The notes: generated by a model not told the origin, from the letters alone. A stretch of DNA of 64,000 nucleotides from Bradyrhizobium xenonodulans (GCF_027594865.1 NZ_CP089391.1:5858501-5922500), one strand, 5' to 3'. Positions 16,250-25,426 are shown, counted from the stretch's first letter. Numbers and translations: made by a program.

Positions 16250-17962
16250 CTACAGCCCCCGGATCAGCCCCGCGTCGATCAGCAGCCGGTTCAACCGCCG
16301 CGCTTCGGCGCCGTTCTTGCAGCCGTAGAAGAGGCCCTTGCAGCGAAGCATGATCTCCTTCTGCTCGGCGAAGGACGGATCGAGCGGGATGCCGGCCGCC
16401 TCCTGGATCGCCAGCGGCAGATAGGGACCGTCGATCGTGTCCATCACGGCTTCGCTCTTCACCGGCTCGAAATTGACGGCGTCGATCGCGTAATAGGTCG
16501 CATAGAGACGCGGATCGTAGGCGTCGAGCTTCTTGCCGAGAGCGCCTTCGTCGAGCCCGGGCTCGAGGATAGCAGGCGCGAACTCGGGCTGGTGATCACC
16601 GTAGCGTACGATCAGGAAGGGCTCGCCCGGAAAATTCTTCTTCAGCCCCGCAATGAAGGCCTTGTACTGCTCGGCGCTCATCGCCTGCCGGCGCAGATAT
16701 TCGTCGATCGACGCCACATTGCCCGGCGCGCGCCAGTTCGGCAGCAGGTCGGGGCGGAAGCGCGTCTCCCAGGGGAAATGATTGGCGCCGAGATAGATGA
16801 AGGTGAACAGCGGCTTGTTCGGCGGCTGCTGCCCCATCAGCTGGAGCGCCTTGTCGTAGAAGAAGCTGTCCGGCTCGACGTCCCTGGCGCCGAGATCCTT
16901 CGAATCGAGGAAGCGCTCGACGCCGGTCGTCATCTGGAAGCTGCGCGCCGCCATGAAGCCGCCATAGGCGGGATAGAGCGACATCGTGTCATAGCCGCAG
17001 CGGCGCAGCGCCAGCGGCAGGCCGCGCTCGACGCGGCCTGTTGCGATGCGCGTCACGAAATAGGCGAAGCGGCCGAACGAGCGCGAGGAGAGGCCCGCGA
17101 GCACATTGTACTCGGTAAACCAGCTCGGCCCGCCATTGCTTTCGGCGAGGAACGTGCGCTGCTTGCCGTCCCAGGACTTGAAGTGATCGCCATAGCGCGG
17201 CGGCACCTTGATGCCCCGCGCAGCGCGGATGTCGAAGCTGGATTCATCATGGATCATGATGATGTTCGGCCGGCGGCCGGCGGGATGGCAGGCCTCGACC
17301 AGCGGCAGGTTGAGGCGCTCGCTGGTCGAGGCGGCCGACTCCATGAAGCCGTACTGCACGAAGTCGGAAACCGAGCTGACGCCGGAGCGGAAGAATTTCG
17401 AGAGATAACCGTCGTCGTAATAGCCGCGCCAGGCTTCATCAGGATGATAGAGCGAATAGCCGACCAGTGCGGCAAGGCAGGCGAGCTTGCAGGCCAGCGC
17501 CGGCAGGCGGCGAATACGGAACGGGTCGAGCCACCACAGCGCGTACATCAGCGGCAGCGTGACGAGGCCGGCCAGGATCACCGACCAGCGCAAATTCGGG
17601 AAGATCGTGAACAGGAACGCGACGGTGTCGCGGTCGATCATCATCAGGTCGATGAAGTTGACCGTCATCTGCACGACGTCGTGCTTGAGCCGCGACAGCA
17701 GCACCAGCACCACGACCATGGTCAGCGACAGCGCGCCCGACAGCGCCGGCCGGCGCAGCAGCGTGATCCAGAAGAAGTTGAGGATGCCCCAGGCCAGCGC
17801 GAAGGAGAGCCGCGAGCCGAAATCGGTCTCGGTCTCGTACATCAGCGCGAGTGCTGCCAGATGCGGCGCGGCGACCGCGAGCAGCCGCCAGATTCCGAGC
17901 GCGGCGACGCTCGCCAGCACGGCGGTCGTGGCAGAAGGACCTGGATTGGGCGCGGACGCCAT
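16250..17962 (-). CDS. LTA synthase-like membrane sulfatase/phosphoglycerol transferase
   Basis: About 570 residues from an ATG at 17962 (start uncertain; no strong ribosome site, and the frame stays open upstream). Five hydrophobic helices fill residues 10-175, followed by an extracytoplasmic alkaline-phosphatase-fold domain. NIIMIHDESSFD holds the first metal ligand, GGPSWFTEYNVLAGLS carries a Ser or Thr at the usual nucleophile position, and IVRYGDHQPEF the Asp-His metal ligands. This resembles LtaS and OpgB-type enzymes that move phosphoglycerol onto glycans or act on lipid head groups. Modification of periplasmic glucans or envelope polysaccharide is plausible. It is convergent with the Opu fusion gene. 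Confidence 0.82.
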   Translation of the reverse strand: MASAPNPGPSATTAVLASVAALGIWRLLAVAAPHLAALALMYETETDFGSRLSFALAWGILNFFWITLLRRPALSGALSLTMVVVLVLLSRLKHDVVQMTVNFIDLMMIDRDTVAFLFTIFPNLRWSVILAGLVTLPLMYALWWLDPFRIRRLPALACKLACLAALVGYSLYHPDEAWRGYYDDGYLSKFFRSGVSSVSDFVQYGFMESAASTSERLNLPLVEACHPAGRRPNIIMIHDESSFDIRAARGIKVPPRYGDHFKSWDGKQRTFLAESNGGPSWFTEYNVLAGLSSRSFGRFAYFVTRIATGRVERGLPLALRRCGYDTMSLYPAYGGFMAARSFQMTTGVERFLDSKDLGARDVEPDSFFYDKALQLMGQQPPNKPLFTFIYLGANHFPWETRFRPDLLPNWRAPGNVASIDEYLRRQAMSAEQYKAFIAGLKKNFPGEPFLIVRYGDHQPEFAPAILEPGLDEGALGKKLDAYDPRLYATYYAIDAVNFEPVKSEAVMDTIDGPYLPLAIQEAAGIPLDPSFAEQKEIMLRCKGLFYGCKNGAEARRLNRLLIDAGLIRGL

Positions 17963-18178
17963 CAACGACACGCAACAGCTGGTCCGGCGCAGTGATGACC
18001 TAGCCGTCTGGCCGGCCTGACGGCGGCTAGGGCGTCCGGCGCAGCCGGAAGCCTGCACCGTGTCATAAAACTGTAACGGAACGGTCAAGGACAGGCAACG
18101 CACGCCGCGGTCCGACCTTCGCCTATTATCGGTGGCGGCGATGGACCGCGCGGCGGCGGGCGGAGCGGCTCGCCTGCC

Positions 18179-18832
18179 TTAGGGCTTCGCGATCCCCGCG
18201 ATGAAGAGGTCGATCACCCCTTCCGCCATCCGGTCGATCTCGCCCTCCTCCACGCCCCAGCGCGGAAAATGACCGTCGAGATTCATCCGGGCGAAGCCGT
18301 AGACCAGCGCCCGGCCGGCGATCTGGACGCGCTTGAGGTCGGCCGACCGGAGCAGGTCCTGCGCCGCCGCGTCGGCCAGCATCTGTTCCGACAGAGCGAT
18401 CAACTCGGCATTGTCGCGCGTCAGTTCCGCGGAGCTGCCATGGACGAAATAGCGTCCCGTGGAGATGATCTCGAAATGCGCGGGATTGCGCATCGCCCAG
18501 CGCAGATAGGCGAGGCCGAAGGCGCGGAAGCGGCCGAGCGGATCGCTGGCCGGCGCCTGGCCCAGCGCCACCTCGATCTCGGCTCGAAAGCGCCGCTGCG
18601 CCTCCGCGGCCGCCGCCGCCATCAGGGCATCGCGGTTGGGAAAGTGACGGAACGGTGCCCCCGGCGACACGGCGGCGCGGCGCGCGGCCTCACGCACCGA
18701 GACTTCGGCCCCCTCAGCAGCCAGTTGCAGCGCAGCATCAATCAGCACCCGGCGGAGATCGCCGTGGTGATAGGGCCGGGCTTCGGCGGTCTGGCGGCGC
18801 GGGCGAGGCTTGGACGGCTGTCGGGCAGGCAT
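18179..18832 (-). CDS. TetR-family transcriptional regulator
   Basis: A 217-residue regulator from the ATG at 18832 (MPARQPSKPRPRR); ATG codons at 18847 and upstream in the same frame are alternatives. The N-terminal helix-turn-helix lies around residues 25-70 (ALQLAAEGAEVSVREAARRAAVSPGAPFRHFPNRDALM); the rest is an all-helical ligand and dimer domain of the TetR_C_33 type. It is divergent from a ferric-reductase-like membrane gene, and two TGTAA-N7-TTACA palindromes lie between them, so it probably represses both. The ligand is unknown. Confidence 0.92.
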   Translation of the reverse strand: MPARQPSKPRPRRQTAEARPYHHGDLRRVLIDAALQLAAEGAEVSVREAARRAAVSPGAPFRHFPNRDALMAAAAAEAQRRFRAEIEVALGQAPASDPLGRFRAFGLAYLRWAMRNPAHFEIISTGRYFVHGSSAELTRDNAELIALSEQMLADAAAQDLLRSADLKRVQIAGRALVYGFARMNLDGHFPRWGVEEGEIDRMAEGVIDLFIAGIAKP

Positions 18833-18861
18833 GAGGCGTTCTAGCATCACCCGAACGTGAA

Positions 18862-18878
18862 TGTAAGCAGCGATTACA
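18862..18878. promoter_or_regulatory. Candidate TetR operator 1 (TGTAA-N7-TTACA)
   Basis: TGTAAGCAGCGATTACA is an imperfect palindrome with 5-bp conserved arms and the same spacing as operator 2, 43 bases away centre to centre. It lies just upstream of the TetR start at 18832. Confidence 0.65.
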
Positions 18879-18903
18879 CCATTGACCGGGCCTCCGTCAC
18901 GAA

Positions 18904-18922
18904 ATGTAATCAATGATTACAT
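18904..18922. promoter_or_regulatory. Candidate TetR operator 2 (perfect palindrome)
   Basis: ATGTAATCA and TGATTACAT are perfect 9-bp arms around one base. The site ends 17 bases before the ATG of the ferric-reductase-like gene and next to its ribosome site, a position that would block transcription when occupied. Confidence 0.75.
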
Positions 18923-18938
18923 AAGGGAGGAGATTGCC

Positions 18939-19559
18939 ATGTCGCAACGTCAAAGCTGGTTCGAAGGCTGGCGGCTGCTTGCTGCCCTCGCCCTGAGCCT
19001 TATCGCGCTCAGCCTGTGGATCGCCTCGATGCGGCAGTTCGAAGTCGAAGGCGTGCGAATGGTGATCCGCTTCACGGCACGCAGCTCGCTGCTGCTGTTC
19101 TGCCTCGCCTTCAGCGCCGCAGCGCTGGCGCGGCTGTGGCCCAACGCCGGGACGCGCTGGCTGCGCCGCAACCGCCGCTATCTCGGCTTGAGCTTTGCGG
19201 CCTCCCACGCCATCCACGCGGTGGCGATCATCGTCTTCGCCAACATGGATCCGGCCGGCTTTGCGGAGGCCACCTCGGCCGCCTCCTATATCTTCGGTGG
19301 CATCGGATACGCCGCCATCATCGCCATGAGCGCGACCTCGTTCGACCGCACCGCCACGCTGATCGGACCGCGCGCCTGGCGCGCGCTGCACCTCGCGGGC
19401 GGCTATTATCTCTGGTTCCAGTTCATGGTGTCGTTCGGCAAGCGCGTGCCGGCGATGCCGCTCTACGCCGCCTTCCTCATTCCGCTGCTCGCCGTGATGG
19501 CGCTGCGACTGATCGCGATGGCCGCCCGCCCCCACCAACGGACGGTCGAAGCACGCTGA
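18939..19559 (+). CDS. Ferric reductase-like six-helix membrane protein
   Basis: A 206-residue inner-membrane protein from the ATG at 18939 behind GGGAGGAG. Six hydrophobic helices are visible. His pairs in ASHAIHAVAI (about 90-98) and RALHLAGGYYLW (about 165) fall where haem-ligating His residues occur in ferric-reductase-like/MsrQ domains. No FAD or NAD(P)H domain follows, so a partner would be needed for electron transfer. The two operators upstream indicate control by the divergent TetR protein. The physiological substrate is unknown. Confidence 0.78.
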   Translation: MSQRQSWFEGWRLLAALALSLIALSLWIASMRQFEVEGVRMVIRFTARSSLLLFCLAFSAAALARLWPNAGTRWLRRNRRYLGLSFAASHAIHAVAIIVFANMDPAGFAEATSAASYIFGGIGYAAIIAMSATSFDRTATLIGPRAWRALHLAGGYYLWFQFMVSFGKRVPAMPLYAAFLIPLLAVMALRLIAMAARPHQRTVEAR

Positions 19560-19566
19560 ACGTCGA

Positions 19567-20418
19567 TCAGCCCTGCGGCAGGAATCCGAGCCGCTTGGCG
19601 ATGATGCGGTCGAGCGTCCGTTTCGGCAGCAGGGCACCGATCAGATGGCGCAGCGGATCCGGCGTGATCTGGTAACGCACCCTGGGGCTTGCCGCCGTCA
19701 GCGCCTCGAACACGATCTCGGCGATCCGCTCGGCCGGCAGGCCCTTCGCGGCGAGATCCATCATGAACGCCATGACCTTGTTGAGCGCCGGCAGATAGGG
19801 CGAGTTCTGGTAGACCGCGAGATCGATCTGCTCGGCCTTGCTCCAGATCGGCGTCTTCACCGCGCCGGGGGCGACGATGATGACGTCGATGCCGAACAGC
19901 ATCAATTCGCGCCGCAGGCTCTCCGACAGTCCTTCGATGGCATGCTTGGAGGTGCAATAAGGCGCCGACAGCGGATTGCCGTTCCTGCCCGCGACCGAGC
20001 TGATCATCACGATCCGGCCCTTCGGCCCCTTCAGCGACGGATCGGCACCGAGCAGCGGCCCGAAGGCCTGCGTCGCGATGACAGGGCCGATCACGTTGAT
20101 GTCCATCTGGCGGCGGAAATCGTCAGCCGACAATTCGAGCACGGGCCCGGCGACCGCGATGCCGGCATTGTTGACGAGACCGGCGAGCGTCTCGCCGCCC
20201 AGCGCTTCGCGGACATCTCGCGCGGCAGCGCGGACCGCGGCCTCGTCCGTCACATCAAAAAGAAGCGGCACGAAATTGACGCCGAACTCACTCTTGAGCC
20301 GGTCGGCGTCGGTTTGCTTGCGGACGCTGCCGAACACGCGATAGCCGCGCCCTATCAAAAATTTCGCAATGGCCCAGCCGATGCCGGTGGACGCACCGGT
20401 GACGACGACAGATCGCAT
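19567..20418 (-). CDS. Short-chain dehydrogenase/reductase (classical SDR)
   Basis: A 283-residue NAD(P)-dependent oxidoreductase. The cofactor loop is TGASTGIG (7-14), the structural motif NNAG (about 87-90), and the catalytic Ser and YxxxK are in ISSVAGRNGNPLSAPYCTSK. An Arg after the second strand (SVRKQTDADRL) suggests NADPH preference. The C-terminal extension (to IAKRLGFLPQG) is typical of SDRs acting on hydrophobic substrates. GGGGAGGGG precedes the start. It converges with the ferric-reductase-like gene with 7 bases between stops. Confidence 0.9.
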   Translation of the reverse strand: MRSVVVTGASTGIGWAIAKFLIGRGYRVFGSVRKQTDADRLKSEFGVNFVPLLFDVTDEAAVRAAARDVREALGGETLAGLVNNAGIAVAGPVLELSADDFRRQMDINVIGPVIATQAFGPLLGADPSLKGPKGRIVMISSVAGRNGNPLSAPYCTSKHAIEGLSESLRRELMLFGIDVIIVAPGAVKTPIWSKAEQIDLAVYQNSPYLPALNKVMAFMMDLAAKGLPAERIAEIVFEALTAASPRVRYQITPDPLRHLIGALLPKRTLDRIIAKRLGFLPQG

Positions 20419-20498
20419 GATCCCCTCCCCTTAAGGTTTCCGCGATCATGGAGGAGAAGCGCGCCGGTGCGCAATGCCCGCCAGTGCTTCCGCTGACC

Positions 20499-20601
20499 TA
20501 AAGCGCGATGAGATTACGATGAATCGTCATCGCGCTTTAGGCTGTTGTTTGAGCATGATCTTTTCGGAAAACCGCTTCGCACTTTTCCGGATCATGCTCT
20601 A
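20499..20601. repeat. Dispersed palindromic repeat, GAGCATGATC/GATCATGCTC family
   Basis: Two nested hairpins. TAAAGCGCGATGA pairs with TCATCGCGCTTTA (13-bp arms, 20499-20539). GAGCATGATC pairs with GATCATGCTC (20551-20599), with inner CGGAAAA/TTTTCCG pairing. It is a widespread rhizobial intergenic repeat. Its right end supplies the stop codon (20599-20601) of the DUF2336 gene. Confidence 0.85.
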
Positions 20602-21702
20602 GCAGGGGTCTTGCTTCGACCGCTCGCGAAGGCGGTAGAACTGAAGCGCGGCCATCGCGGTGCTCGGCTTCAGCCGCATGAAGCTTGCAAAGCACGTATC
20701 CGAACGCTCGCGCGTGATGTCATTAGGACCGCCCTGAAATCTCAGCATCGCCTTGGTAGTTTCCCAGGACAGCCCGATGGCTCGGGCGAGGATGAGGAGC
20801 AGTTCAGGCTCGCGTTGGGCCAGCGCACGCTCGATCACCCCGATGGGGAGATCACACCTCAGCGACAGCGTGACCGCGGTTTTATCGAAGGACCGTTCCT
20901 CGACGAACCTCAGCAAGCACGCCTCGTCGAGCATTCCCCGTGAATTGATCGCACGAACTTCGGCCAACGCCTGGGCATATTCGCCGGACCCGGTGCGCGC
21001 CGTCGTCTGAAGTTCGTCGGAGGCTTGCAAGACTGCGCCACGGATCTGCGCGGCCCGGCGAGGATCGGCCGCCTCGAGCTTGCGCCTTACCAACTCCGAG
21101 GCCTGGCCGAACAATTTCAGGACGGTCTCGCGCGGGATATCCGGACGAGACCAGATGCACATGGCGAGCGCGCTGTTGTCTCGCGCCCTCCTGACAAGAG
21201 TGGACATTCCCTGGGTCGAGAATCTTGCGCCGCGGTTGCCGGCGGTCCTCGCGGCGACCTCGTTGTTGCCGCGTTCGAGCAGGACGTCGGTCACAGGCTC
21301 GCTCAACTGACTGCGTCCTGCGATCGCCAGCAGGTGATCCTGGCTTTTGGTCCGCGCGTTTTCCGTCAAGGCCGCCTCGTCGAGGCGCGGTGAGTGCTCC
21401 AGGACGGCGGCGGCGACGTCGATGGCGTCGTCGAACGCCAGCAGACGGATCGTCCTGCTGGGGGCATCAGGCAGCGTGGCCAGCCTGCTTCCGAAGGCGA
21501 CGCGAGCGGAGAGCTCGATCGTCTCGACGAGCTTGCTCATGACCTCGTCGAACAAGTCGATCTGCTTGCCTGTGAACTTGCCCGAACCGAACACGAAGAG
21601 GTCGGTGACGTGTCGCAGGACTTCGGCGCGCTTGGACAGCTCTTTGCTTGCCAGAGCGCCTTCGAGCTGATCGATCAGACTGTCCTGCATGCCCTTTGCC
21701 AT
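20599..21702 (-). CDS. DUF2336 protein, copy 1
   Basis: A 367-residue, largely helical cytosolic protein with no signal peptide. It matches the DUF2336 pattern seen in alphaproteobacteria: degenerate alpha-helical repeats (SRTIRLLAFDDAIDVAAAVLEHSP, SQDHLLAIAGRSQLSEPVTDVLLERG) and a C-terminal segment around LPIGVIERALAQREPELLLILARA. It shares this layout with the gene at 55421. The start may be the ATG at 21702 (GGGAGG directly adjacent) or the ATG at 21690. It follows a GGDEF-EAL gene with 27 bases between, so a role in the same signalling pathway is possible. Function is unknown. The stop codon lies in a dispersed repeat. Confidence 0.8.
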   Translation of the reverse strand: MAKGMQDSLIDQLEGALASKELSKRAEVLRHVTDLFVFGSGKFTGKQIDLFDEVMSKLVETIELSARVAFGSRLATLPDAPSRTIRLLAFDDAIDVAAAVLEHSPRLDEAALTENARTKSQDHLLAIAGRSQLSEPVTDVLLERGNNEVAARTAGNRGARFSTQGMSTLVRRARDNSALAMCIWSRPDIPRETVLKLFGQASELVRRKLEAADPRRAAQIRGAVLQASDELQTTARTGSGEYAQALAEVRAINSRGMLDEACLLRFVEERSFDKTAVTLSLRCDLPIGVIERALAQREPELLLILARAIGLSWETTKAMLRFQGGPNDITRERSDTCFASFMRLKPSTAMAALQFYRLRERSKQDPC

Positions 21703-21729
21703 CCTCCCGAATGCTTCTGCGCCGCCTGC

Positions 21730-24700
21730 TCAGGCGACATGCTGCTCCGCCGGAATCGTCATCTCAAAATCGACGTCGGAGCAGGGTACGGGACGTCCGA
21801 AAAGATAGCCCTGAACGAAATCCACGCCTGTCGCGACCAGGCTTTCGAACTGCTGCCGGCTTTCGACCCCCTTCGCGACCGTTGCGATGTCGAGACCATT
21901 GGCGAGGGCGATCGCCGAGGCAACCGCGGCAGCGCAATCCCTTCGGGCCGTGCATCCCTGCACGATCGCCCGATCAATCTTGATCTTGTCGAACGGGAAC
22001 CCCTGGAGAAAACTGGCCGCCGAATACCCCATTCCGCAATCGTCGAGCACGATCGAGACGCCCAGATTCTTCAACTGCCGCATCGTGAGCAGCTGTGCCG
22101 CTGGATTCCCGTCGAGCACCGCGCCGGAATTAACCTCGAGCTCGAGCCGTTCGGGCGAGAGGCCGCTCTCGACCAAGGCACATAGCACCACATCGAAAAA
22201 GTCCCCCCTGTGCAACTGGGCGGCGCTGACGTTGACGGCGATCCTGACATGCGCCGGCCAAGCGGCAGCGTCCAGACACGCCTGCTGCAGGATCCATTCT
22301 CCAAGAGGCAACAACAGTCCCGCCGACTCGGCCGCTCCCAGGAACTGTCCGGGCAGCAGCACACCCTTTGACGGATGATGCCAGCGCACGAAAGCTTCCA
22401 TCCCGCTCACCGCGCGGGCCCTTGCATCGACCACCGGTTGATAGTGCAACTCGAATTCGTCACGGGCCATCGCCTCCCGCAGTTCGACCTCCATCGACTT
22501 CTTGGTATCGGCGGATTCGGTCATGTCGGTCTGGAAGACACGGTAGTCGTTCCGGCCGGCCGACTTTGTCGCGTAGAGCGCGATGTCGGCCTTCCTGAGC
22601 AGGGTTTCGGCATCCGAGCCATGCTCCGGCGCGAGGGCAATTCCGATACTGGTCCCGACGCTGACCCGATTGCCACTGAGGTCGAAGGGTTGCTCGATCA
22701 GGCCGATGATCCTCAGCGCCAGGCCAATCGCACCTTCGCTTTGATTCTTTTCATTCTCCTGGATGATCGCAAATTCGTCCCCGCCAAGGCGCGCCAGCAC
22801 GTCGGTATCCCGAAGCGACGATTGCAATCGCCGCGCCACTTCAACAAGAAGCTGGTCGCCCGCGGCGTGACCGAGCGTATCGTTGACGGCCTTGAACCTG
22901 TCGAGGTCGAGCATCAGAACGGTGAATGTCGAGCCGTGCCGCTCGAGCCGCCGCGCCGCCTCGTCCAGCTTCTCGGAGAACACGGCGCGGTTCGCCAGGC
23001 CCGTGAGCAGGTCGTGCTGCGCCAGGAACGCGATCCGCTTCTCATTTCTCGCGCGGTCCGTAATGTCCTCGTGGGTCGTGAGCCAGCCGTCGCCGGGCAT
23101 CATGTGCCGCGCGATCGCGACCACCCGTCCGTCCGCGAGCTCGCGGATTTCGCTCAGCTGCTTCACGTTCTGCTTGCGATAGACGTCCGGTGCGACGTCG
23201 GCGAAATGGGTGCCCTGCTCGCGGCGATATTCGAGGATCTGTGCTAGCGAGATGCCTGGTCTTATCTGATCGCGGCCGAGGTGATAGATCTCCCCGTAGC
23301 GAGCGTTCGAGACCACGATCCTCTGATCCGCATCGAACAGGCAAAGCCCCTGGGACATGTTGTTGAGGGCGGCATCGAAGCGAAGGTTGATGGCCTCCAG
23401 TTCGGCGGCTTTCTCTGCCAGCATCTGCTCGCCGCGCCTCTGCTCGGTGACGTCTTCATGCGTCGCGACCCAGCCGCCATCCGGCAGCGGCTTGCGCTGG
23501 ATCAGGATCTGGCGGCTGTTCTTCAGTTGATAGTCCTGCTGGCGCTGGCTCGGCATCTTCTGAAGGTGCTGATTCACCGTCAGGTTCTGGTCTGCTTCGC
23601 CGCGGTCCGCATAGTACTGCAATATCTGCTGCAATGGTGTACCAGGCCTGACGAGCTCGTCCGGCAGGTCGTACATCTGCTGATAGCGGCTGTTCGAGAT
23701 CACGAGATTCTTCTCCGCATCGAACAGACACAGGCCCTGCGACATGTTGCTGATTGCAACATCGAACCGCGTATTGATGAGCTTCAGCTCGGTGGCATTC
23801 TCGGCCAGCAGGTTCTCGTCCCGCCGCCGCTCGGTGATGTCCTGATGGGTAGCCACCCAGCCGCCGTCGGACATGGGCGTGCGCAGGATCGCGATGATCC
23901 GGCCGTCGGCAAGCGTGAGGATCCGCGGCGCCCGGTGCTTTGCGCCCTCGAGGAATTCCTCCGCATCAAGTTCGGCTCCCGCAGCCTTGTAGTAGCCGAC
24001 GATGTCGCCGAGCGGCGTTCCAGGTACGACCTGCGACTCCGTCAGATCATACATCTCGCGGTAACGGCTGTTGGCGATCAGCAGCCTCGCATCCGCGTCG
24101 AACATGCTGAGCCCATCCGGCATGTTGCTCAATGCAGCGTCGAACCGGGCACTTGTGTCCGAAAGCGCGTTCGTCTGCCGCCGCAGCAGGAATGTGCCGG
24201 CCATGATGATGACGACGATCGCAGCAGCCAGCGGGCCGAACAGGTAGAGGTGCCGATACCATGGCACCAGCACATGACTGCGGGTATAAGTCACCACCAT
24301 GACGAGCGGCAGGTCAGCGACAGCCTTGTAGCCAGCGATGCGCGCGATGCCGTCAACCGGACTGGTCAGCTCGTAAGAGCCTGACTCGGCGGCCGGCAAA
24401 TATTGTGTGAAGAGGGGGCCTCCCGCGACAGATTTGCCGAGGACGCCCTTCTGTTCCGGCACCCGCGCCAGAATCCGGCCGTCACGATGCAGCAGAACCA
24501 CCGAGCCGTCTTGGCCGAGATCGATCTTGCGATAGATCTTGAGAAGATAGGATTGATCCAGCGGCGCGGTGACGATTCCTGCAAAGCTGCCGTCAGGATC
24601 ATCAAGCCGACGGGACGCGGCGCTGAACCATTTGTCACCGACTGCCGAGCGATAGGGCGGCGCAACAAACAGACCACGCCTCGCATCGCCGCGATGAACG

Positions 24701-25119
24701 AGAAAGTGGGACATATCCGAGATGTTGCTGCGCGGCGGCACATGATCATAGGAATGAGCCACGACGTTCCCGGACGCATCGGTCCAGCCGACTGCAACGA
24801 GGATGGATGAGCTCTTCACGAGCTGGCGCAACGCAGCATTGGCGTCACCGGGCGCGGCGTATTTTCCGGACGAGGAGGCTTTCCGGATCGCCTCGGCCTC
24901 GAGCAGGACGCGATCGATATCTTCGAACGTCACCGCGGCGTGCTCGGCCAAAATGGCCGCGAGGTTGAGAGCGTCGGTTTGGGCAGATGCAATGGCCTCC
25001 CGGTAGCGGGTGCCGAGATCGACCAGAAACAGGCCGACGATGGCTGCCGAAAGCAGCAGGCCCAGGATCGTCACAGACAATCCCGGCGCCCCGACCAGCC
25101 TTCGCCAAGCTCTCAGCAT
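21730..25119 (-). CDS. Cache-PAS-PAS-PAS-GGDEF-EAL c-di-GMP signalling protein
   Basis: A 1129-residue inner-membrane sensor. A transmembrane helix at 13-35, a periplasmic Cache-like sensor (about 40-285) and a second helix near 290-312 are followed by three repeated PAS modules, each opening with an FD-A-(L/I)-NM-(P/S)-(D/Q)-GL pattern. The GGDEF domain has an intact active site RLGGDEFAI and an inhibitory I-site RDTD five residues before it, so cyclase activity with feedback inhibition is expected. The EAL domain is degraded: MEAFVRW for EAL-RW, LEVNSG for LEITES, DDCGMGYS for DDFGTGYS and AKGVES for AEGVET. It probably does not hydrolyse c-di-GMP. It stands upstream of DUF2336 copy 1. Confidence 0.93.
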   Translation of the reverse strand: MLRAWRRLVGAPGLSVTILGLLLSAAIVGLFLVDLGTRYREAIASAQTDALNLAAILAEHAAVTFEDIDRVLLEAEAIRKASSSGKYAAPGDANAALRQLVKSSSILVAVGWTDASGNVVAHSYDHVPPRSNISDMSHFLVHRGDARRGLFVAPPYRSAVGDKWFSAASRRLDDPDGSFAGIVTAPLDQSYLLKIYRKIDLGQDGSVVLLHRDGRILARVPEQKGVLGKSVAGGPLFTQYLPAAESGSYELTSPVDGIARIAGYKAVADLPLVMVVTYTRSHVLVPWYRHLYLFGPLAAAIVVIIMAGTFLLRRQTNALSDTSARFDAALSNMPDGLSMFDADARLLIANSRYREMYDLTESQVVPGTPLGDIVGYYKAAGAELDAEEFLEGAKHRAPRILTLADGRIIAILRTPMSDGGWVATHQDITERRRDENLLAENATELKLINTRFDVAISNMSQGLCLFDAEKNLVISNSRYQQMYDLPDELVRPGTPLQQILQYYADRGEADQNLTVNQHLQKMPSQRQQDYQLKNSRQILIQRKPLPDGGWVATHEDVTEQRRGEQMLAEKAAELEAINLRFDAALNNMSQGLCLFDADQRIVVSNARYGEIYHLGRDQIRPGISLAQILEYRREQGTHFADVAPDVYRKQNVKQLSEIRELADGRVVAIARHMMPGDGWLTTHEDITDRARNEKRIAFLAQHDLLTGLANRAVFSEKLDEAARRLERHGSTFTVLMLDLDRFKAVNDTLGHAAGDQLLVEVARRLQSSLRDTDVLARLGGDEFAIIQENEKNQSEGAIGLALRIIGLIEQPFDLSGNRVSVGTSIGIALAPEHGSDAETLLRKADIALYATKSAGRNDYRVFQTDMTESADTKKSMEVELREAMARDEFELHYQPVVDARARAVSGMEAFVRWHHPSKGVLLPGQFLGAAESAGLLLPLGEWILQQACLDAAAWPAHVRIAVNVSAAQLHRGDFFDVVLCALVESGLSPERLELEVNSGAVLDGNPAAQLLTMRQLKNLGVSIVLDDCGMGYSAASFLQGFPFDKIKIDRAIVQGCTARRDCAAAVASAIALANGLDIATVAKGVESRQQFESLVATGVDFVQGYLFGRPVPCSDVDFEMTIPAEQHVA

Positions 25120-25426
25120 TGCATGTCTTCTTGCGAGCGAACGGCTTCACCATCGCCCGGCAGCGCTAAAGATTTGGTTGAGCCGCGGAACACCTGCCGA
25201 TTCCCCGTAATCCTGCGGGCCGGTCCGGGTGTTATGATACTTTCAATGCAAGATAATTTTGACGCAATCGGGGTCCGCAGCGCCCCGCCTTGATCATCCT
25301 CAGTCGAGGAAAGCGCCCGCTACGTCATTCGGCGCCGCGACAAAGTCGCGAAGCCAGAATTTGGCGAATGCGGATCGAGATGTCCACACTCGCGTCAGTC
25401 GGTCGGCGCCGACTTGGACATCAAAG
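25120..25426. other. Non-coding spacer with a degenerate repeat
   Basis: No gene seen. A stretch at about 25323-25360 (CGTCATTCGGCGCCGCGACA then a CGCGACAAAGTCGCG hairpin) resembles a decayed copy of the GTCATTCC dispersed palindrome. The remainder contains the upstream region of the GGDEF-EAL gene with no clear promoter. Confidence 0.5.

Noticed and set aside
15953..17995. 680-codon plus-strand open frame opposite the sulfatase
   Set aside because: Antisense shadow of the LTA-synthase-like gene that also runs through a dispersed repeat; no domain or ribosome site.
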